Virus record (IMG/VR): IMGVR_UViG_3300048997_000353
Coordinates: 44,442 to 108,441 of that record
Origin: a virus
DNA length: 64,000 bases
Strand: one strand, 5' to 3'
Shown: one piece after another, positions 22,872 through 30,017 of the stretch
Numbering within the stretch: position 1 is the stretch's first letter
Layout: every line of letters starts with the position of its first letter
The notes under the pieces: model-generated
The model's input: the letters and a program-made list of their open reading frames with translations, nothing else
Databases searched by the model: none
Told to the model about the DNA's origin: nothing
Translations under genes and position numbers: made by a program

Positions 22872-23621
22872 CCGAAAAGTTTCGTTTTGCCGCTATGTGG
22901 TGTCCAGTAGCGTGTGGTCATGCCAAGTACAGTAGCGCCGCTCTGTGCGGTCGAGTAACTGTCGAATTGGGTCCGGTCTTGTCGTGCCGCTCTGTGACGT
23001 ATAGTAAAGTCTTGTCTTGTCCCGCCGCTCTGAACGGTTGAATGGAGTTGGGTGCCGCCGCTGGGTCGCATCGTGTAATGTTCTGTCATGCTTCGCGACG
23101 CCGCTGGATACTGCGATGTCGAGTGTAGTCGAGCCGTTGCGTGGAATATGGTGAAGTGGCGTACTGCCGCAGTAGTGCCACGCGCTGTCCAATGCGGAAT
23201 TGCCGCTCGGTCGAGTCCGGTGCAGTAGGGTCTTGTGGTATGGAGCCGCTGCGTAGAATCGAGTCCTGTGACATCATGGGTTGCCGTTTTATTCTGCTCG
23301 GTTTGGTCGAAGTCAAGTTTGCCGCTCCGTCATGCCGCTCTGTCGTGTCGAGTTCAATGGTGTGCGGTCGTGTAAAGTCCTGCCGCTCCGTGCTGCCAGG
23401 TTGTGTCGTGTGAGATGGGGTATAGCCGCTCTGTTGCATAGAGTTATGTTGTGTCCAGCCGCTCAGTCTTGTCGTGTCTGGGCATGTGGAGTTTGGCCGC
23501 TGTGTAAAGCTCAGTTCGAGTGCGCTTTGCCGCCTGCGTGATGCCGTGCGCGATGGTGTAATGCCGCTGAATCGGGTGCCAACTTGTGAAGTGCTGTCAA
23601 ATGGCATCTTGTCGAGCCGCT
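22872..23621 (+). repeat. Pentamer-phased array 2 (22 headers)
   Basis: Same grammar and plus-strand orientation as array 1. The header at 22987 is followed by CTGTG ACGTA TAGTA AAGTC, TTGTC TTGTC CCG and the next CCGCT. Hand parse gives 21 spacings from 13 to 53 bases, 17 of them equal to 3 modulo 5. It begins with a T-rich lead-in (TCGTTTTGCCGCT) and ends four bases from the stop codon of the zinc-ribbon gene at 23625. Confidence 0.9.
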
Positions 23622-23624
23622 AGA

Positions 23625-23957
23625 TTATTTCTTTCCGGTTGGAGTTCCGCAGTTCGAACAGAACTTCGCACCTGCGATTTGCGTGTTACAGGTTCCGCAG
23701 ATCAAGTCCTCCGGTGCAGGCCCCGAAATGAGACGGATCTCCTTCTCGGGCCGCTTACCGCGGTTTAATCGTTGGTTTTGAATCATCAAATCGCCAATTT
23801 TGCAAAATATTTTGGCATTGCCTTGTTTGATGCGCGCGACAGCTTCCGTCATGGAGCCATCGTCGATCCCTTCTCCGATCTGGTTGACCAGGGCCACAAC
23901 ATCCCCTAGATTTTCAACCTTGATTGTCTTTCTTGCCGCCGGCGGTTGGTCGGTCAT
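23625..23957 (-). CDS. Zinc-ribbon protein between arrays 2 and 3
   Basis: 110 residues starting MTDQPPAARKTIKVENLG with SD AAAGGAGAAAAG. The N-terminal 70 residues are helical (VVALVNQIGEGIDDGSMTEA); the last 25 hold CGTCNTQIAGAKFCSNCG, a textbook double-CxxC zinc ribbon. Its position between arrays suggests a possible link to them, which is inference only. Confidence 0.65.
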   Translation of the reverse strand: MTDQPPAARKTIKVENLGDVVALVNQIGEGIDDGSMTEAVARIKQGNAKIFCKIGDLMIQNQRLNRGKRPEKEIRLISGPAPEDLICGTCNTQIAGAKFCSNCGTPTGKK

Positions 23958-24017
23958 CTTTTCTCCTTTAAGAGTTTAGTTCTCTCGCATTTTTGGGCTT
24001 CGTTTTGTTTTGTGTTG

Positions 24018-24540
24018 CCGCTTTATCGAGTAGAGTCACGTACAGTGCTGTCGAGTAACGCCGCTGTGTCGCGTACCGTCGAGTCAGGTGACGGCCAGTA
24101 GCGCCGCTGAGTAAAGTCGAGTCGGATCGGGTCCCGTATTGCCGTTCCGTAAGGTCACGTTGGGTTGAGCCGCTGGGTAAAGTCCAGTCTTATCCCGTCG
24201 AGTCGCGGAGAATACTGCCGGGTCATGTGGCGCCGCTGCGTTGTGTAAGGTCAAGGATTGTCGGGTCGAGTGGGGAAAGGCCGCTCGGTGGTATAAAGTT
24301 GCGTGCAGTCGGAGCATGCCGCTGCGCAGAGCTGTGTGAGGGAATGTGGCAAATTGCCGTTCGGTGTGGATAGGTTTCGTCATGTCATGCCGCATTATCA
24401 AGTGGAGTCTGGTGGGATCGGGCCGCTTGTCTTGTTGAGTGCGGTGTCGGAGGGTCATGCCGCTATATTGAATTGGGTCGGGTCGGAGCATGGAAAGTGG
24501 GGCCGCTACGACTTGTGACGTTCTGGTTGGTATCGCCGCT
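24018..24540 (+). repeat. Pentamer-phased array 3 (15 headers)
   Basis: Same grammar. The header at 24061 is followed by GTGTC GCGTA CCGTC GAGTC, AGGTG ACGGC CAGTA GCG and CCGCT. Of 14 spacings, 12 equal 3 modulo 5 (28 to 48 bases). The lead-in is TTTTGTTTTGTGTTG and the array runs into the structured RNA at 24563. Confidence 0.9.
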
Positions 24541-24562
24541 TGGTAAAGGTTATGTGTTGACT

Positions 24563-24729
24563 GACCTGTTACAAGGACACCCGCAAGGATTGGCGTGTGC
24601 CGACGCCTACGTTTTATGCCCCACTCCTGCGTTAATTCGCGACCTTGGCTAGTGTCAGTCGCTCTTACGAGCGGGTTTTCCCCAGCGGCAACCTGTGGAG
24701 CCTCCCTGTGGGTGCCCATGTAACAGGTC
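24563..24729. ncRNA. Structured RNA element at end of array 3
   Basis: Closed by an 11-bp perfect helix GACCTGTTACA/TGTAACAGGTC, continued after a small internal loop by GGACACCC/GGGTGCCC (one mismatch). Inside are hairpins GGCGT/ACGCC and CGCTC-TTAC-GAGCG. It starts 10 bases below the stop of the 24740-24880 gene, the same relative position as the element at array 1. I could not match it to a known riboswitch or ribozyme. Confidence 0.55.
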
Positions 24730-24739
24730 AATCGTGTGT

Positions 24740-24880
24740 TCATATTTTCTTCTTCTTGGCTGCTGACTTAACAATGGACTCCAGGGTTTCGTACTGCCGC
24801 TTGCCCGCCATGGCGGCGAGAATCCGCAACAGCCGAAGCGTTTCTGGTGTGACTTTGGTGCTTACCAGAGGTTCCCGCAT
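24740..24880 (-). CDS. Small ribbon-helix-helix-like protein
   Basis: 46 residues starting MREPLVSTKVTPETLRLLR, then ILAAMAGKRQYETLESIV and a Lys-rich end. The strand-helix-helix spacing resembles Arc/CopG-type DNA-binding proteins, and some of these (Omega, ParR) bind tandem arrays. SD AAGGAAATAA; the ATG abuts the stop of the HTH gene above. It lies directly upstream of array 3. Confidence 0.5.
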   Translation of the reverse strand: MREPLVSTKVTPETLRLLRILAAMAGKRQYETLESIVKSAAKKKKI

Positions 24881-25123
24881 TTATTTCCTTGGCGCGCGTG
24901 CCAAACCAATTTTGCGCTGGAGTGAACTAATATGAGATTGCGAGCAATCTAGAACGCTTGCAATCTCGGCCTGGGTAAATCCTTTGCGGCACAGTTCCCG
25001 CACTCGCTTATGAGTCACTGCAACCCTCCTGAGTTGTTCACTGTGGCTGTAGTAGGTTTTCCACATCTCCAAAATAACTAAGAGATTGTGCTGTAACCTT
25101 GTCACTTTTCGTTCGAGGGTCAT
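24881..25123 (-). CDS. Helix-turn-helix regulator, probably leaderless
   Basis: 80 residues starting MTLERKVTRLQHNLLVILEM. The C-terminal half has a clear HTH (RELCRKGFTQAEIASVL, then CSQSHISSLQRK) similar to sigma region 4 or resolvase-type HTHs. The ATG lies 11 bases below a strong -10 box with no room for an SD. Likely regulator of the minus-strand operon that contains the arrays. Confidence 0.65.
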   Translation of the reverse strand: MTLERKVTRLQHNLLVILEMWKTYYSHSEQLRRVAVTHKRVRELCRKGFTQAEIASVLDCSQSHISSLQRKIGLARAPRK

Positions 25124-25133
25124 GGAGGCAAGT

Positions 25134-25162
25134 GTTATACGCCTAGACGTAAAAAGAGTCAA
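25134..25162 (-). promoter_or_regulatory. Strong sigma70-type promoter for the HTH/array operon
   Basis: Minus strand TTGACT, exactly 17 bases, TATAAC, with the HTH gene ATG 10 bases further on. Transcription from here would read the HTH gene, the RHH-like gene, array 3, the zinc gene, array 2 and the RAMP-like gene in order. Confidence 0.75.
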
Positions 25163-25197
25163 ATGCTATTATTCGCGCTCACACGGAGGACCGATTC

Positions 25198-25760
25198 GTG
25201 CCCAAGATCAAGTACAGAGAATTCAAGTTCCGGCCCGCCACGCTCGCGATGATTAAGAAGGCGAACGAAATTATTGCGGAGTACGCCGCGCAAGGCTTTG
25301 ATTTGACGCTCCGGCAAATGTACTACCAGTTCGTTTCATGCAGAACACGCGCGGCGGGCAGAAGCCAATCGTGTTTCATTTCGGGGATATGGACCCAAGC
25401 GGACGAGATATGAGTCGAGATATTGTCGATCGACTGGAACTGTTCACGCGCAGCGAACTTAGGTTCGAACGCCTGGCGCTCAACATGGACCAGGTGCGGC
25501 AGTATAATCCTCCACCCAATCCTGCGAAGATCACTGATTCGCGGGCCAATGGCTATATCGCTGAATTCGGCGGTGAGTCCTGGGAACTGGATGCGCTGGA
25601 ACCGGCCGTGCTCGAAGCTTTGGTGCGCAACGCGATCGAGTCCGTCGTCGATCAGGATTTAATGGATGAAGCGATGGAAGAACAAACCAAGCACCGGAAA
25701 ACATTGGAGCTGATTGCTTCGAAATTCCAGAAGGTCGAAAGGTTGGTGAACCGGCCATGA
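25198..25760 (+). pseudogene. TOPRIM-type protein gene broken by internal deletion and frameshift
   Basis: From a GTG at 25198 (SD GGAGGACC) the product begins MPKIKYREFKFRPATLAMIK and reaches LTLRQMYYQFVS, the N-terminus of a phage and bacterial TOPRIM-like family. The frame then changes. From 25338 another frame gives PIVFHFGDMDPSGRDMSRDI, RLALNMDQVRQYNPPPNPA and SWELDALEP, the C-terminal part of the same family, ending at 25760. Roughly 100 or more middle residues are missing, so the gene is probably non-functional or the two parts are separate products. Confidence 0.7.
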
Positions 25761-26014
25761 AAATTTACTTGGTAACGCAAGGCGAGTATTCGGACTATCA
25801 GATTCTTGGCGCGTTCAGCACTGAGGAAAAAGCTCAACAATTTGCTGCTGGCCACGGAACCATCGAACCATTTGAAGTGGATGACCCAGAGAATGATCTT
25901 CGGGGATTCCGCACGATGTGGTGTATTAACATTTATTTGGAAACCGGGAACATGCATCACCCGTTTGGTGGTCCACAACAAGGCGCATGGGAGAGAGTCT
26001 TTAGAGAAGTATAG
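25757..26014 (+). CDS. Hypothetical protein, 85 residues
   Basis: Starts MKIYLVTQGEYSDYQILGAF, a pattern common in small uncharacterised phage proteins (YSDYxIxxxFS, then EEKAQQFA). The ATG overlaps the stop of the TOPRIM remnant. The stop codon is UAG. Confidence 0.6.
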   Translation: MKIYLVTQGEYSDYQILGAFSTEEKAQQFAAGHGTIEPFEVDDPENDLRGFRTMWCINIYLETGNMHHPFGGPQQGAWERVFREV

Positions 26015-26024
26015 TGCCCGTGGC

Positions 26025-26273
26025 ATGGTGGAATTCTACATGGGTTGTCTTGCGCCAAATGAACCCCCAATAGCTAAGGCCTATTCTTTTGTTTCGGCAG
26101 ACCATGCCAAAAAACTTGCCGCAGAAGCAAGGCAAGCATGGCTGCGGATGGGTTCACCAAAAGCAGTCTGGGACAAGCACGACAATGGAACGACTGTTTA
26201 CAACGGAGTAAAAACCCAGGCAATAACAGACGAACTCAGACAAGCCATGCTGCCAGTGATTCTCACAGATTAG
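26025..26273 (+). CDS. Hypothetical protein, 82 residues
   Basis: Starts MVEFYMGCLAPNEPP, helical in the middle (DHAKKLAAEARQAWLRMG). Its layout (short strand, then sequence, then helix) resembles the preceding gene, so the two may be diverged relatives. No SD is seen. The stop is UAG and overlaps the convergent gene at 26270. Confidence 0.5.
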   Translation: MVEFYMGCLAPNEPPIAKAYSFVSADHAKKLAAEARQAWLRMGSPKAVWDKHDNGTTVYNGVKTQAITDELRQAMLPVILTD

Positions 26274-26383
26274 GCAGGATCAGGCGCAGGATCTGGCGCA
26301 GTAATATCGCGCACGTAGACAACCTCACTGCCATTGAACGACATTCTGCCGACTTCTTTTAGACACACCTGAAACTCTCGCAT
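26270..26383 (-). CDS. 37-residue protein with strong SD
   Basis: Starts MREFQVCLKEVGRMSFNGSE and ends in a Pro/Asp repeat (APDPAPDPA). The SD AAAGGAGAATCGCA is as strong as that of any gene here. Convergent with 26025-26273, overlapping by four bases. Function unknown. Confidence 0.5.
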   Translation of the reverse strand: MREFQVCLKEVGRMSFNGSEVVYVRDITAPDPAPDPA

Positions 26384-26516
26384 TGCGATTCTCCTTTGAA
26401 GGCTTCTTGCATTTGTGGGATTGGCCAGATGTGACGAGGACGCCACACAGCGGGCAGTTCATGTCCATACCGAGAATCGTGAGGACGCAGGTTGCGTACT
26501 TTATTTTTACTCGCAT
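26325..26516 (-). CDS. Small zinc-binding protein
   Basis: 63 residues starting MRVKIKYATCVLTILGMD, with CPLCG and HKC around residues 21-36. The C-terminal 20 residues overlap the 26270-26383 gene in another frame. Start overlaps the HAD gene stop by ten bases. Confidence 0.45.
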   Translation of the reverse strand: MRVKIKYATCVLTILGMDMNCPLCGVLVTSGQSHKCKKPSKENRNARVSGVSKRSRQNVVQWQ

Positions 26517-26932
26517 AATCCCAATTTTCGGATGGCCAGCTCGACATTGGCCGACGTGAGTCCCGTGGCCCATTTCGTGAGAACCAGGTGTCCCATGAGC
26601 GGCTCCATGCACTGATCATCGTCGAGGATGGCGAAGCGTTCGATCTCGAGCTTGGTTTCCAGTAGCCATTCGTGGATCTCGATCCCGCGCGCAAGGCCGT
26701 GAGGATAGCAGGTCTTGCCCATCACCGGAGCCGTCACGCCCCACTCGACAAGGATTTTCTCGATATCGTCGAACACGCGCCAGGTCGAGCTCACCACAAT
26801 CTGGGCGCCGGTCGCATGTGTGATTTGATTGAGCAGCTTGACCAGTTCGGGATCGGCCTTGCGCACGCCGTACTTGCGCGCGGACGCATTACTGATGAGC
26901 ACCCCGTCGATATCGAGAAATAGAATTTTCAC
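26507..26932 (-). CDS. HAD-fold phosphatase-like protein (HAD_SAK type)
   Basis: 141 residues from a GTG at 26932 (SD AGAGG). Motif I is LFLDIDGVLI, motif II VVSSTWRV, motif IV FAILDDDQ. The short cap-less layout matches the HAD domain associated with RNA/DNA end-healing proteins. It probably removes phosphate from a small molecule or nucleic-acid end. Confidence 0.75.
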   Translation of the reverse strand: MKILFLDIDGVLISNASARKYGVRKADPELVKLLNQITHATGAQIVVSSTWRVFDDIEKILVEWGVTAPVMGKTCYPHGLARGIEIHEWLLETKLEIERFAILDDDQCMEPLMGHLVLTKWATGLTSANVELAIRKLGLCE

Positions 26933-27141
26933 GGCATGAACACCTCTGGATGATGCAAGGCAACCACTCTTCTTTTGTGGCCACAGCGCAGACACTTGGT
27001 TCCATCCATGTCGTGCCTGATGAAATTGCCCACCGCACTCATGCACCTGCGTCGCTTGGCGCGAAACTGTGCTTTGCCGCCAGGCAGCGGCCGGCGAGCC
27101 TTTCTTGCAGCGATTGCCATACGTTCAACGTAGCGCATCAT
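26929..27141 (-). CDS. Basic zinc-binding small protein
   Basis: 70 residues starting MMRYVERMAIAARKARRPLP, very basic, with CLRCGHKRRV near residue 50. SD GGGAGG is close to the ATG. Coupled to the HAD gene (stop/start overlap). Confidence 0.5.
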   Translation of the reverse strand: MMRYVERMAIAARKARRPLPGGKAQFRAKRRRCMSAVGNFIRHDMDGTKCLRCGHKRRVVALHHPEVFMP

Positions 27142-27153
27142 TCCTCCCGAAAG

Positions 27154-27366
27154 TTAGATCCACCGGCCGCGCGGGCCACGCGCAAACGCTTCCCATCTTC
27201 GGCGCTCCGCGACAGCCAAGGGCTCGTCATGATAAAACGCAAGCAATCCTCCACACTCCCCGCATTCCCAGCCCAACGCGGCAAAGCTGCCATGGAATTT
27301 CTGTTGCCATGTGTCGCACTGGCAGAAGCAACAAAGATGCCTGCGGCACTCTGTCCGGAACGTCAT
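27154..27366 (-). CDS. Cys-rich small protein
   Basis: 70 residues starting MTFRTECRRHLCCFCQCD, with CCFC and CGECG pairs making a likely zinc ribbon. Start overlaps the upstream stop by ATGA. Confidence 0.5.
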   Translation of the reverse strand: MTFRTECRRHLCCFCQCDTWQQKFHGSFAALGWECGECGGLLAFYHDEPLAVAERRRWEAFARGPRGRWI

Positions 27367-27578
27367 GGTAAAGCGTACTCAAAAATAAGCCTCTGCATTT
27401 CCATGTAAATTGCGACTGGAACCAAAACGGCAAGCGGTTCCTGCCTGTATAAAATCAGCATAGGTTCATCGAGTTGGCGAAGCCGCTGCGCGTTCATCAC
27501 TTGCAGCACCGAAACAGGCAACGTCCGCTTGGGAATGAATCGGAGATGATCTTTGTCCGATGATTCAGTTTGGTCCAT
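27363..27578 (-). CDS. Phd/YefM-like antitoxin-type protein
   Basis: 71 residues. The core VLQVMNAQRLRQLDEPML ILYRQEPLAVLVPVAIY follows the Phd/YefM pattern (strand-helix, then a hydrophobic strand pair). No toxin gene is next to it, so it may act alone as a repressor. Family assignment is tentative. Confidence 0.4.
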   Translation of the reverse strand: MDQTESSDKDHLRFIPKRTLPVSVLQVMNAQRLRQLDEPMLILYRQEPLAVLVPVAIYMEMQRLIFEYALP

Positions 27579-27824
27579 TCAATCCCCGATCTCTGCGATG
27601 TGCTCGCAGAGCAGAGTATCATTATCGGCACGTCTGAAAACTCGCCCATTACAGAACCCGCTCAGTTCCGGAAAATCTTCTTGTCGGAGAGGTTCAGGAA
27701 TAATAGGAACCAGCTTGCCAGCGTTGTGAATAGCCCAGCGCCTGGCATGGTCGTCAACGCTATCGTGGTGCTCGTGTTCGATGGCGTGCAAGATTTGTGT
27801 GGCAGAGCGGAGTTTCACAAGCAC
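27579..27824 (-). CDS. Hypothetical protein, start uncertain
   Basis: From GTG 27824 about 81 residues: helical part (LRSATQILHAIEHEHHDSVD) then a Pro-rich and beta part. GTG 27818 is an alternative. Lies between a zinc gene and the antitoxin-like gene. Confidence 0.45.
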   Translation of the reverse strand: MLVKLRSATQILHAIEHEHHDSVDDHARRWAIHNAGKLVPIIPEPLRQEDFPELSGFCNGRVFRRADNDTLLCEHIAEIGD

Positions 27825-27832
27825 CGTTTTGA

Positions 27833-28135
27833 TTACGGTGTTTCCCTCGGCATGGGCATCCACGCAGGTCCGTCCTCTCCCACCGTTTGGACCATGGTGA
27901 ACTGAATCCCGCCTCGATCGTTCTTGAAAATGGCTTTGGCGCCGCGGCCGCATTGCTTGCAGACCGCGCCGGCGGTGTACGCTGCTTCTGTTTCGAGCAC
28001 GCGATGGACGAGGAAATCAGGCTCGGCGCAAAATGGACACGGCACATGACAAGTTGTCTCGGCACCGATGCCGGAGAGCTTCTGATTGCTAAAAAACTTG
28101 GCTTCGTATTCTTCCCTGGAGGTGCAATCGCTCAT
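27833..28135 (-). CDS. Zinc-ribbon protein, 100 residues
   Basis: Starts MSDCTSREEYEAKFFSNQ; CPFCAEPDF and CKQCGRG form one zinc ribbon around residues 34-67. Start overlaps the upstream stop by ATGA. Confidence 0.6.
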   Translation of the reverse strand: MSDCTSREEYEAKFFSNQKLSGIGAETTCHVPCPFCAEPDFLVHRVLETEAAYTAGAVCKQCGRGAKAIFKNDRGGIQFTMVQTVGEDGPAWMPMPRETP

Positions 28136-28356
28136 GGTTTCACCCGCTTGGTCTCTCGCTCCACGATCTTTGAAACGCACGCCTTCTCCCCGAGTTTCCT
28201 TAAGCAAAATTTGCAAGTTACCCCTTCTCCGATATTCATGCCGTCTGAACCCGTTTGCATTCGACCACAGAGCGTGGTTGTAAGCGTCCCGCCGAACGGA
28301 CCTTTTCTAACGATTGACTTGTGGAGCACTACTCGGCGCTTAGCATAGGTCATCAT
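28132..28356 (-). CDS. Small Cys-pair protein
   Basis: 74 residues starting MMTYAKRRVVLHKSIVRK; TLCGR and VTCKFCLRKL give a zinc-type cluster seen in many small phage proteins. Basic C-terminus. Confidence 0.55.
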   Translation of the reverse strand: MMTYAKRRVVLHKSIVRKGPFGGTLTTTLCGRMQTGSDGMNIGEGVTCKFCLRKLGEKACVSKIVERETKRVKP

Positions 28357-28374
28357 TTCACAGCCTTCTCTCTG

Positions 28375-28632
28375 TCATCGGTTATGCACCTTGGGCGTTG
28401 TGAAGACCCGATACTGCCCCCAGCATTCGCGCGGCCACTCAATAAGTTCCCCTAGTTCGACCATCCGGTCCACGCACGCGACTTGCTCCCATGCGCAAAT
28501 GCCAGCCTCCTCCAATCTGAAGGCCCCCGCCTTTTTCAGCAGTTCGTTCACCTGATCGCGTACCCTGATAAATATTCTTTGGCCCGGCTCGGTGAAAAGA
28601 TACTCGCGCTCTGCTTTGTAGTCGTAACTCAT
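28375..28632 (-). CDS. Hypothetical protein, possible winged-helix
   Basis: 85 residues starting MSYDYKAEREYLFTEPGQ with SD GGAGG. Helical segments and an aromatic strand end (WGQYRVFTTP) would fit a small wHTH protein, but no family is recognised. Confidence 0.55.
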   Translation of the reverse strand: MSYDYKAEREYLFTEPGQRIFIRVRDQVNELLKKAGAFRLEEAGICAWEQVACVDRMVELGELIEWPRECWGQYRVFTTPKVHNR

Positions 28633-28650
28633 TTTCCCTCCACCTGTTTC

Positions 28651-29211
28651 TCATGATTGCGCCCTGACCGGCGACAGCTTGCCCCGCTGAAACGATTCAA
28701 TCCACTCCCGCACTTTACTCTTGCCCGGCGGCAGAGGAACGACTGCAACAAAATAAAAGAAGATCACTACCCCAAGACACCACAGCACGTTCTCGGTAAA
28801 TACAGCCAGCCTGTGCTCTGTTACCCAGATTAATTTCACGGTGTACCGTGCCGTGAAAGATATCCACAGCAGCCGCCAAAACAATCCGTAGCGTATTGAT
28901 GCTGCAATGCCTTTGGGTAGTGTGTCCGCTCCCGATTGGACATGCCGGTCGGCCTCATCGCAAAGCTTGCCGTCATGTGCCAGAAGAACAATCACAAAAG
29001 CAGTAAGCGCGGCATTAATGATGCTGGGCCGATCCGCCGACAGCTTTAGGAAATAATCGGCAAGATTGAACACGCCAGAACAAAACGTGATGAATCTTCC
29101 TTGCTTGGCGATGAAATAAGTTGTCCGTCCGGTCAACCGCTGAAACCAGTGCGCGAACGTGGTGCATCTGGCAAGGATCCAATTATCCGTAACACGGAAA
29201 GGATTCATCAT
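28651..29211 (-). CDS. Membrane protein, about 186 residues
   Basis: Starts MMNPFRVTDNWILARC. Hydrophobic segments near residues 65-85 (IINAALTAFVIVLLA), 110-125 and 145-165 (VLWCLGVVIFFYFVAVV) suggest two or three membrane spans, with a basic C-terminus. The ATG overlaps the stop of 29208-29375. Confidence 0.55.
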   Translation of the reverse strand: MMNPFRVTDNWILARCTTFAHWFQRLTGRTTYFIAKQGRFITFCSGVFNLADYFLKLSADRPSIINAALTAFVIVLLAHDGKLCDEADRHVQSGADTLPKGIAASIRYGLFWRLLWISFTARYTVKLIWVTEHRLAVFTENVLWCLGVVIFFYFVAVVPLPPGKSKVREWIESFQRGKLSPVRAQS

Positions 29212-29375
29212 TCGTCCCACTCATTCAGCTTTTTTGAGAGTTGGCGTTCGAGCTTTTGCATTTGCGCGATTTCGGGAACCAAATCTTCTTCGTAATGAAG
29301 TTGAATTACTGAAGCTGCTGTTGACCATCCGTGAATCTTTGAATACTCTCGCGGTAGAAATTCGGTCATTTTCAT
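29208..29375 (-). CDS. 55-residue protein overlapping the integrase-arm gene
   Basis: Starts MKMTEFLPREYSKIHGWSTA with a strong SD (AAGGAGAATC); a helix-forming, charged sequence ending KKLNEWDE. It lies wholly inside the 3' end of the 29221-30006 frame, in a different frame, and couples to the membrane-protein gene by ATGA. Its SD makes it the more credible product of this stretch. Confidence 0.6.
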   Translation of the reverse strand: MKMTEFLPREYSKIHGWSTAASVIQLHYEEDLVPEIAQMQKLERQLSKKLNEWDE

Positions 29376-30006
29376 GATTCTCCTTGTGGAAATGCTGTTC
29401 CAATTCCTTGGGCTCAGGATTGGACGCGAAATAATGCCAGTTCGCTAGGACAGCGGCCGCGGTGATCAGATGGTGCATGAACTTGCCATCGTCGCCGGCG
29501 CGCTGCGCGTGCAATGCTTTCCCGGCAAGATAACCGATCACCCAGAACCATTCTTCCGGCCCTTTCGCGCGGTCCTGTTCGATCCCCCAGCGGGTGAGTT
29601 GGTGTGCGGCCTCGATCTTGACGCCTGCCAGGAAGTCGTTAATCTCCGGTCGGTTGAGTAACTCGCGAAGTGCCTGGCAATCTTCCCGGTCACAAGGATA
29701 CTTGCCCAATTTTGGAATCATCTGGCGCCTGCGAGTGAGCGGGTCATTTCCCTCGTTAATCGTATTCCGTAAATCGCTCGCCTCGTTACGCGCATCGGCA
29801 AGAGAAAGCTCGGGATATTTTCCGATGGTGTACCGGCGTTCGCGCTGGTTGATGCGATAGTTCAGCACGAAGGAGATGGCACCGCCGGCCGTCACTCGCA
29901 CAGCGAATCCGCGCACAGAGTCCTTCCCGTCATAGAAATACAATTTATTTCCCTTCGCCGGACGCGGCAATTTCGGGATTGTTTTTTCACTTATGAGAAC
30001 GCTCAT
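29221..30006 (-). CDS. Integrase arm-binding domain fused to a phage domain, no catalytic domain
   Basis: Residues 1-100 match the N-terminal arm-DNA-binding domain of phage tyrosine integrases (IPKLPRPAKGNKLYFYDGK, AVRVTAGGAISFVLNYR, RRYTIGKYPELSLADAR). The core-binding and R-H-R-Y catalytic domains are absent. Instead residues about 125-205 hold a widespread phage domain (RPEINDFLAGVKIEA, GPEEWFWVIGYLAGKALH). The last 50 residues are read through the overlapping 29208-29375 gene and may not be meaningful. It may be a DNA-binding factor derived from an integrase. Confidence 0.7.
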   Translation of the reverse strand: MSVLISEKTIPKLPRPAKGNKLYFYDGKDSVRGFAVRVTAGGAISFVLNYRINQRERRYTIGKYPELSLADARNEASDLRNTINEGNDPLTRRRQMIPKLGKYPCDREDCQALRELLNRPEINDFLAGVKIEAAHQLTRWGIEQDRAKGPEEWFWVIGYLAGKALHAQRAGDDGKFMHHLITAAAVLANWHYFASNPEPKELEQHFHKENHENDRISTARVFKDSRMVNSSFSNSTSLRRRFGSRNRANAKARTPTLKKAE

Positions 30007-30017
30007 ACAACCTCCCG

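Noticed and set aside
20817-24540. CRISPR array
   Set aside because: The constant part is only five or six bases, spacer length varies in five-base steps, and every spacer carries GT at fixed phase. No Cas1, Cas2 or Cas6-like gene is visible.
22893-24743. Minus-strand frames of 99, 173 and 219 codons crossing arrays 2 and 3
   Set aside because: They are rich in Thr, Ser, His, Arg and Asp because of the NACNN periodicity, have no SD, change register with every pentamer run, and end arbitrarily. I treat the arrays as non-coding.
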